Source of the DNA: an uncultured Lachnospiraceae bacterium
GTDB lineage: Bacteria > Bacillota > Clostridia > Lachnospirales > Lachnospiraceae
Reading direction: 5' to 3'
NCBI GenBank assembly: GCA_902782715.1
Contig: CACZOG010000100.1
Span: 1-11,271 of the forward strand
DNA length: 11,271 bases
The translations under genes and the position numbers were made by a program. This document shows, in pieces, positions 6,995 through 11,271 of the stretch. The notes beneath the pieces were generated by a model. That model was not told where the DNA came from, ran no database searches, and was given only the letters and a program-made list of their open reading frames with translations. The stretch's first letter is position 1. Each line of letters begins with the position of its first letter.

Positions 6995-7004
6995 ACTATT
7001 TCCG
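6981..7004. promoter_or_regulatory. Inverted repeat spanning the -10 box of the araC-type gene
   Basis: CGGAAA (6981-6986) and TTTCCG (6999-7004) are perfect complements 12 bp apart, and the TATAAT at 6989-6994 lies between them. The position would suit a repressor operator. Confidence 0.4.
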
Positions 7005-7039
7005 GTATTTGTAAAGGTATTTAATAAGAAGGTGCGGTT

Positions 7040-8068
7040 ATGATAAAAGAATGGCGCGGTTTTATTCAGAAAAGATCAAACGGTTCGGAAAAGGTCAATT
7101 ATGACGATCCCAATTTTCCTTCCTATGTATACTGCGGCTACGTTTACCCTTCATCAACCTGGGCAAATGACCCTCACTTTCATGATGACGTGGAGCTTTT
7201 GTGCGTAACCAACGGGTATCTTGCATATAACATAAACGGTGAAGAAGTCTTTATAAATGAAGGGGATACGATCTTTGTCAATTCCAGACAGATCCACTTT
7301 AATGCCCCTAAAAGAGAAGCGCGGACAGACTATGTCATCGTCATTTTCCACCCCAGGGTACTCTGTGCCTCCAATATTGTGGAGAATAAATACATAAAAG
7401 CCGTTACGGAAAATTCCAATGTTCCTTTTATCCGTTTTGACCATACGGATGAGATCGGAGAGAAGATCCACGATCTGATGGTTGAGGCTCCGCATTATCT
7501 CGGAAATGAGTTTCTTCTGACCAAACAGTTTTATGCGATATGGGAGCAGGTCCTTAAATCCTTAGGCAGCACCGATTATACCGATTACCGCTACTCGGAT
7601 TCCCAGGTTGATTCCTTAAAAGCAATGCTTACCTTTATCCAGGAAAACTACAATTCGAATATCAAACTTGACGATATCGCCGCTGCGGGCAATGTGAGCA
7701 GGACATTCTGCAACAATCTTTTCCATAAATATACGGATCAGACGCCCATCGAAAACCTGACGCGATTCAGGGTGAGCAAAGTAGCGGAACTTCTTAACTC
7801 AAGCAGTCTCTCGATGTCCGAGATCGCTTACAACACAGGGTTTGCATCAGCAAGTTACATGGCGGAATCCTTCAAAAAATACTACGGTGAATCGCCGAGA
7901 AGTTTTAAGGCCAACCACCTGCATACTCCGAGAGGTTCTTTTGAGATCACCGATACATCAGCCTCAAACACTGATACAGCAATTTTAAACACCGATACAT
8001 CCGCCTTAAACACCGAGACCCCGAGACAAAATGCCGGTATTGACTGCCCGCGATGTAAGAATGATTAA
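7040..8068 (+). CDS. AraC-family transcriptional regulator with N-terminal cupin and repetitive C-terminal tail
   Basis: A 342-residue regulator. Residues about 30-130 form an AraC-type cupin effector domain: PHFHDDVELLCVTNGYLAYNI, then EGDTIFVNSRQIHF, with the histidines typical of sugar-sensing members. Residues about 195-295 are the double helix-turn-helix DNA-binding domain: helix pair one in KLDDIAAAGNVSRTFCNNLFHKY, helix pair two in MSEIAYNTGFASASYMAESFKKYYGESPRSFK, the conserved end signature. The family normally stops soon after this. Here about 45 further residues follow, with four 7-residue repeats (304-331) and a terminal CPRCKND. The ATG at 7040 has AGAAGGTG about 6 nt before it. 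The gene is divergent from the ABC exporter operon and convergent with a GH43 gene, so either could be its target. The effector is not known. Confidence 0.92.
   Translation: MIKEWRGFIQKRSNGSEKVNYDDPNFPSYVYCGYVYPSSTWANDPHFHDDVELLCVTNGYLAYNINGEEVFINEGDTIFVNSRQIHFNAPKREARTDYVIVIFHPRVLCASNIVENKYIKAVTENSNVPFIRFDHTDEIGEKIHDLMVEAPHYLGNEFLLTKQFYAIWEQVLKSLGSTDYTDYRYSDSQVDSLKAMLTFIQENYNSNIKLDDIAAAGNVSRTFCNNLFHKYTDQTPIENLTRFRVSKVAELLNSSSLSMSEIAYNTGFASASYMAESFKKYYGESPRSFKANHLHTPRGSFEITDTSASNTDTAILNTDTSALNTETPRQNAGIDCPRCKND
7949..8032 (+). repeat. Four in-frame 21-bp tandem repeats in the araC-type gene
   Basis: Units at 7949-7969, 7970-7990, 7991-8011 and 8012-8032 encode TDTSASN, TDTAILN, TDTSALN and TETPRQN. 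The first three units are close at the DNA level, the last is diverged. Unit length is a multiple of three, so changes in copy number keep the frame. Confidence 0.8.
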
Positions 8069-8100
8069 ATATTTATCCCTTCTTTTTTTAGAAATAAAAC

Positions 8101-8126
8101 AGCCGGACCCTTTTTAGAGTCCGGCT
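8101..8126. terminator. Bidirectional intrinsic terminator between convergent araC-type and GH43 genes
   Basis: Perfect 8-bp GC-rich arms, AGCCGGAC (8101-8108) and GTCCGGCT (8119-8126), enclose a 10-nt loop. The + strand continues TTTATCATT and the minus strand continues GTTTTATTTC, so it can stop both the regulator transcript (stop at 8068) and the GH43 transcript (stop at 8153). Confidence 0.88.
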
Positions 8127-8152
8127 TTATCATTCTTACGGTGCATTCTGAT

Positions 8153-9730
8153 TTATGCCTGCTTCTTATATGTGAAGTTCTTAAATGTTACGTATCCGCC
8201 TTCCTGTCCGTTGCCCGATGCATAAAGACCGATACAGCATCCTACGAAACCTCCCGCTACTTCAGTCGAAAGATTGGAAACTTCAGCTTCTCCGAGATAT
8301 TCGTCTCCTGCGTATCCCTTAGTATTTAAGCCTTCGACTTTGATCGTGAGCTTAACGATTCCATCTTTTGCGATGTTTGAAAGAGGAGCGCTTCCTACGA
8401 TCTTGTCTTCGCCGTTTTTGCAGATGACCATATTGCACTTCGTACCGTCAACCTCAACACGAAGATTGTAAAGGTTGTTCTGAAGAAGCACAAGTCCGGC
8501 GCTTTCGTTTACTTCGAGAGCCGAAACATCAAGTTCCGCGGTACTTTCAAAATAATGATGCTGCTGTCTTATGGCAACGAACGAAGGTGAAGCAACTGCC
8601 TTAATATCGTCTGACTGAACCTTAAGTTTAAGTCCTTCACCGTCAAGTGAATACATATCCGAAGGATAATTTCTTAAGAATAAGAATTCGTCTCCGAGTT
8701 CCTTCATTTCTGAAAATTTATAATCTTTGTCGGTTCCGGGGATCGTTGTCTTATTGCCCGTTCTTACGGTATACGATGAAGGATCTTTTAAAGGATCCCA
8801 CTCGGGCAGGTCGATCTCAACCGTATCGGTAAGCATTCCTACTCCGGGATTTACAACAGGCCAGTCATCTTCCCAGATGAATTTGCAAAGGAAAGTTTCT
8901 CTTCCCATTGTCGTGAATCTGTTAAGAGGTCTTACCGCAAGTACAGTCATAAACCACTCGTTGTTAGGGGTTTTGATAATGTCTCCGTGACCAACATATT
9001 TAATAGGATAGTCTTTACCTAAATGTCTGTGTGTAAGAATAGGGTTCTTGGGATTGCCCACGTAAGGACCCCAGATATCCTTGCTTCGACAGATCATTAC
9101 CGAATGCTCGGGACCTGTTCCGCCCTCTGCATGCATGATGTAGTAATATCCGTTTTCTTTGTAGATATGCGGACCTTCGGGCCAGATGCAGCCTTTTAAT
9201 GCACCGTTCCAGACATCCTTCTTCTCGCCGATCTTCCAGTTTTCAAGATCAACTTCCGCGATGTAAATGTACCAGTCTCCGTTGTACTTGGCTCCTCCGT
9301 CGGGATTGGGATGTGTGCCGATGTAATAGCACTTTCCGTTATCGTCGAAGAAAAGTGAAGGATCGATTCCGTCGGCATCTTCAAGATAATGAGGCTCGGA
9401 CCAGGGTCCTTCGGGATTTTCCGCGGTTACAATGAAGTTTCCGCCGTGAGTAACATTCGTACATATTACGTAGAATAAACCGTTATTATATCTGATCGTC
9501 GGTGCAAAAAGTCCCTGTGAATGGTCTGCTCCCTCAAGAGGAATCTGTGAATGTCTTGTGAGTACGTTTCCTATCTGCTCCCAATGTGCCAGATCCTTGC
9601 TGTGCATAAGGGAAAGTCCCGGAACATACGAAAATGTCGAGTTGCAAAGATAGTAATCTTCACCGACCGCACATATCGAAGGATCGGGATAAAAGCCCGG
9701 CATGATCGGGTTTTGAGCGATTGTTTTCAT
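8153..9730 (-). CDS. Glycoside hydrolase family 43 (β-xylosidase / α-L-arabinofuranosidase type), cytoplasmic
   Basis: A 525-residue GH43 enzyme. Residues about 5-300 form the five-bladed propeller with the three catalytic acids visible: base Asp16 in FYPDPSI, pKa-modulating Asp123 in DGIDPSLF, and general acid Glu185 in WPEGPHIY. Residues about 330-525 are the C-terminal β-sandwich found in the β-xylosidase-like subgroup (subfamilies 10-12 by recollection). No signal peptide is present, so it should cleave xylo- or arabino-oligosaccharides after import; β-xylosidase and arabinofuranosidase activities cannot be separated by eye. An in-frame ATG at 9742 exists, but it abuts and overlaps the GGAGG box that sits 5 nt before the ATG at 9730, so 9730 is the start. 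It is a single-gene unit with a terminator downstream and a hairpin-bearing leader; no sugar transporter is visible nearby. Confidence 0.93.
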   Translation of the reverse strand: MKTIAQNPIMPGFYPDPSICAVGEDYYLCNSTFSYVPGLSLMHSKDLAHWEQIGNVLTRHSQIPLEGADHSQGLFAPTIRYNNGLFYVICTNVTHGGNFIVTAENPEGPWSEPHYLEDADGIDPSLFFDDNGKCYYIGTHPNPDGGAKYNGDWYIYIAEVDLENWKIGEKKDVWNGALKGCIWPEGPHIYKENGYYYIMHAEGGTGPEHSVMICRSKDIWGPYVGNPKNPILTHRHLGKDYPIKYVGHGDIIKTPNNEWFMTVLAVRPLNRFTTMGRETFLCKFIWEDDWPVVNPGVGMLTDTVEIDLPEWDPLKDPSSYTVRTGNKTTIPGTDKDYKFSEMKELGDEFLFLRNYPSDMYSLDGEGLKLKVQSDDIKAVASPSFVAIRQQHHYFESTAELDVSALEVNESAGLVLLQNNLYNLRVEVDGTKCNMVICKNGEDKIVGSAPLSNIAKDGIVKLTIKVEGLNTKGYAGDEYLGEAEVSNLSTEVAGGFVGCCIGLYASGNGQEGGYVTFKNFTYKKQA

Positions 9731-9768
9731 ATAAACCTCCATGTATATTGATTTCTTTCGTATACAAA

Positions 9769-9802
9769 AATAAGCATAACCGCTTTCACAGTTATGCTTA
9801 TT
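9769..9802 (-). terminator. Intrinsic terminator after the FtsX-like permease gene; possible attenuator of GH43
   Basis: Perfect 12-bp arms, AATAAGCATAAC (9769-9780) and GTTATGCTTATT (9791-9802), enclose a 10-nt loop. On the minus strand the stem runs into TTTTTG, a U-tract, so it should terminate leftward transcription. It lies 68 bp past the permease stop codon and 38 bp before the GH43 start. A leftward promoter lies upstream of it, so a GH43 transcript starting there must pass this hairpin. Confidence 0.82.
9775..9788 (-). promoter_or_regulatory. cre-like sequence inside the GH43 leader hairpin
   Basis: On the minus strand TGAAAGCGGTTATG fits the CcpA operator pattern TGWAANCGNTNNCA at 8 of its 10 fixed positions, missing the last two. 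It covers the loop and inner stem of the hairpin, so the right half is forced by the stem and the match may be chance. Confidence 0.25.
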
Positions 9803-9819
9803 ACTCTACCATATCCTTT

Positions 9820-9848
9820 TATATAAAAATACAGATTAACTGCATCAA
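9820..9848 (-). promoter_or_regulatory. Candidate σA promoter for GH43
   Basis: On the minus strand TTGATG (9848-9843) and TATATA (9825-9820) are separated by exactly 17 bp, in the gap between the permease stop codon and the terminator hairpin. Transcription would begin near 9813, giving a leader of about 83 nt that contains the whole hairpin. The only other -10-like box, TATACA at 9747-9742, would start transcription inside the ribosome binding site and is not credible. Confidence 0.5.
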
Positions 9849-9870
9849 AACCATCGACAAAATAAAGCCA

Positions 9871-11271
9871 TTATTCCACATTCTTAAGCGCCTGATCCAT
9901 GGGTACTTTTTTGATCCTGCGGTAATCGATGAGCATTACGAAAAGGTATGCGGCAATTACCATGAGAACTATGTATACGTAACTTGAAATAGGAACGTAT
10001 GCGGGAAGCCAGCCGTCCATTCTGTAAAGAATGATGTTCCATACAAGTACAAGCGACTTGGCTCCGAGGAATGCGGATACGATTGCTGAAATAATTACCA
10101 CAAATGTCGTGGTTAAAAGATAGAGGCCTGCGATCTCACCGTTGTAATATCCGAGTATCTTTACCATCGAAATGGCATTTTCGTTTTTCTCGATTATGAC
10201 CTTGGTTAAAAGGTAGATCAGGATAAATGCAAACACAAGACAGATGACTTTGAAATAATCCATATAGCTGCCCATTGAGTGATTAAGCTGATTTGAAACC
10301 TTCATGATATCGTCTTCGGTAATGGACATTGCAATATAATCCGGATCGATATCCTTTATTTCCCCGTTTGATAAAAATCCGTTAAACGAACCCTCGGGAT
10401 TTCCGAATATTTCGTTAAAGCCGTCAAGCGACATAAAGATTCCGAGTCCACTGATATAATCATATGTTCCGACGATCTTAAAAGTATATTCGTTGTCGTT
10501 GTATCTTTCTTTTAGGGTAACTGCGTCTCCTTCTTTAAGGCCGAACTTATCTGCGTAGGAACTCGAGATTAAAACTTCGTTTCCCGTAGCCCTGTTGTTA
10601 AGCGGAATGTAAGCGCTGTCGGCCTCAAGACCGTAAATACTAATAGGCTCGTTCACACGTCTGCCGTCTGTTGTATATAAGGTTTCCATGCTGAATTTTT
10701 CAGCATCGGCAACTTTGGTCGTAATTTCGTTTCCGTCATCGTCTTCGGTTGTTTTTAAAACATACTGATACTTCGCAAACATATCATCGGTCGCATGTTC
10801 CTGATAATTTTTAAGTGTCGTCGGAAGACCGAATGCGAAGGTCATTAAGAATACTACGAAGTAAATACCTGCGAAAAGCACCATATAATTCGGAATGTTC
10901 TGTAAAAGAACTCTTAATCTGAACCTTCTGATAAATTTTAATCTCGGAAGTCTTATGGCTTTTTTTCTCCTGGTGGTTTTTAAATCTTTTCTTATAAATC
11001 TAAGGGGCGAAAGTCTTAACATATACGCAACCGTCACAAAGTTTATAAGGATCATAAGGATGACCGGAATGACGGTTGTTTTTACGAATGCCTCATAATA
11101 CCAGTAGGTCTTGTATGCCGGAAGGCTGTAGCTGTTAAAATACATGCTCACGACAGTGTTTTTAAGAACCGTATATCCAAGGATGTTTCCGACAAGCGCC
11201 GCGAAAAGTGTTGTGAACACAGGCGCTGCCATATAATGAATTATCATTTCTCCCTTGGTGTAGCCCGAGGC
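9871..11271 (-). CDS. FtsX-like ABC transporter permease, 5' part cut by window edge
   Basis: The frame is open to the right edge (the last visible residues upstream are ASGYTKGEM), so the ATG at 11247 is internal and the N-terminus is outside. The visible 466 residues show the end of one FtsX domain (GYTKGEMIIHYMAAPVF, then membrane spans up to about residue 85), a basic linker, a further span (NYMVLFAGIYFVVFLMTFAFG), an external domain of about 180 residues, and a second FtsX domain with ISMVKILGYYNGEI and three more spans. This duplicated layout is that of large MacB/LolCE-related permeases (often about 1000 residues or more in Clostridia), which act with a separate ATPase in export or mechanotransmission across the membrane. 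That ATPase is not in the window. A terminator follows the gene. Confidence 0.88.
   Translation of the reverse strand, partial: ASGYTKGEMIIHYMAAPVFTTLFAALVGNILGYTVLKNTVVSMYFNSYSLPAYKTYWYYEAFVKTTVIPVILMILINFVTVAYMLRLSPLRFIRKDLKTTRRKKAIRLPRLKFIRRFRLRVLLQNIPNYMVLFAGIYFVVFLMTFAFGLPTTLKNYQEHATDDMFAKYQYVLKTTEDDDGNEITTKVADAEKFSMETLYTTDGRRVNEPISIYGLEADSAYIPLNNRATGNEVLISSSYADKFGLKEGDAVTLKERYNDNEYTFKIVGTYDYISGLGIFMSLDGFNEIFGNPEGSFNGFLSNGEIKDIDPDYIAMSITEDDIMKVSNQLNHSMGSYMDYFKVICLVFAFILIYLLTKVIIEKNENAISMVKILGYYNGEIAGLYLLTTTFVVIISAIVSAFLGAKSLVLVWNIILYRMDGWLPAYVPISSYVYIVLMVIAAYLFVMLIDYRRIKKVPMDQALKNVE

Larger units (their letters stand above)
6706..7039. promoter_or_regulatory. Divergent AT-rich control region between ABC exporter and araC-type gene
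   Basis: A 334-bp gene-free stretch, much richer in A+T than the flanking genes, that must carry the start signals of both divergent units. It holds the 11-bp repeat cluster, the rightward promoter with its inverted repeat, and a weak leftward promoter, each listed separately. An 8-bp inverted repeat, GAGGATTT (6739-6746) and AAATCCTC (6786-6793), 39 bp apart, would fall in the exporter's leader RNA if transcription starts upstream of about 6800. I see no tRNA, small ORF or riboswitch-like conserved core. Confidence 0.7.

Noticed and set aside
9199..9435. Open frames antisense to the GH43 gene
   Set aside because: Arg/Ser-rich shadows of a well-conserved glycosidase gene; no supporting start signals.

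Overview
The window looks like chromosomal DNA of a low-to-moderate GC Firmicute, most likely a Clostridia / Lachnospiraceae-type gut or rumen anaerobe. This is inferred from strong AGGAGG-type ribosome binding sites, σA-like promoters in AT-rich spacers, a cytoplasmic GH43 xylosidase/arabinofuranosidase, an AraC/cupin regulator and FtsX-type permeases. No rRNA, tRNA, CRISPR array, insertion sequence or phage gene was seen. Both ends cut genes: a nitrilase-family amidohydrolase at the left and an FtsX-like permease at the right.

Positions 1-6705 hold seven minus-strand genes with spacers of 19-67 bp, probably one transcription unit read from right to left. The order is a half-size ABC exporter (6705-4975), two GNAT acetyltransferases (4907-4107 and 4063-3515), an ABC-2 exporter made of one ATPase (3460-2399) and two different permeases (2347-1541 and 1483-686), and a carbon-nitrogen hydrolase (666 to beyond the left edge). 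The ATPase/permease/permease set matches the uncharacterised COG4586/COG4587/COG3694 trio. Four of the six spacers hold a hairpin that has a T-tract only when read on the antisense (+) strand.

Positions 6706-7039 are a 334-bp AT-rich divergent control region. It holds a small family of 11-bp repeats (two perfect tandem copies plus two diverged ones) and a candidate promoter for the rightward gene with an inverted repeat across its -10 box. The rightward gene (7040-8068) is an AraC-family regulator with an N-terminal cupin and an unusual repetitive C-terminal tail encoded by four 21-bp units.

A bidirectional terminator (8101-8126) separates the regulator from a convergent, cytoplasmic GH43 glycosidase gene (9730-8153). 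Upstream of GH43 lie a strong-looking minus-strand promoter (9848-9820) and then a 12-bp terminator hairpin (9802-9769), in that order. The hairpin therefore both ends the FtsX-permease transcript (11271-9871) and sits in the predicted GH43 leader, where it could act as an attenuator. A cre-like sequence overlaps it.

The left operon reads as an export/modification module, possibly for resistance or envelope maintenance, with the divergent AraC gene as its most likely local regulator. Its substrate cannot be read from the sequence. The GH43 gene looks like a separate carbohydrate-utilisation unit.
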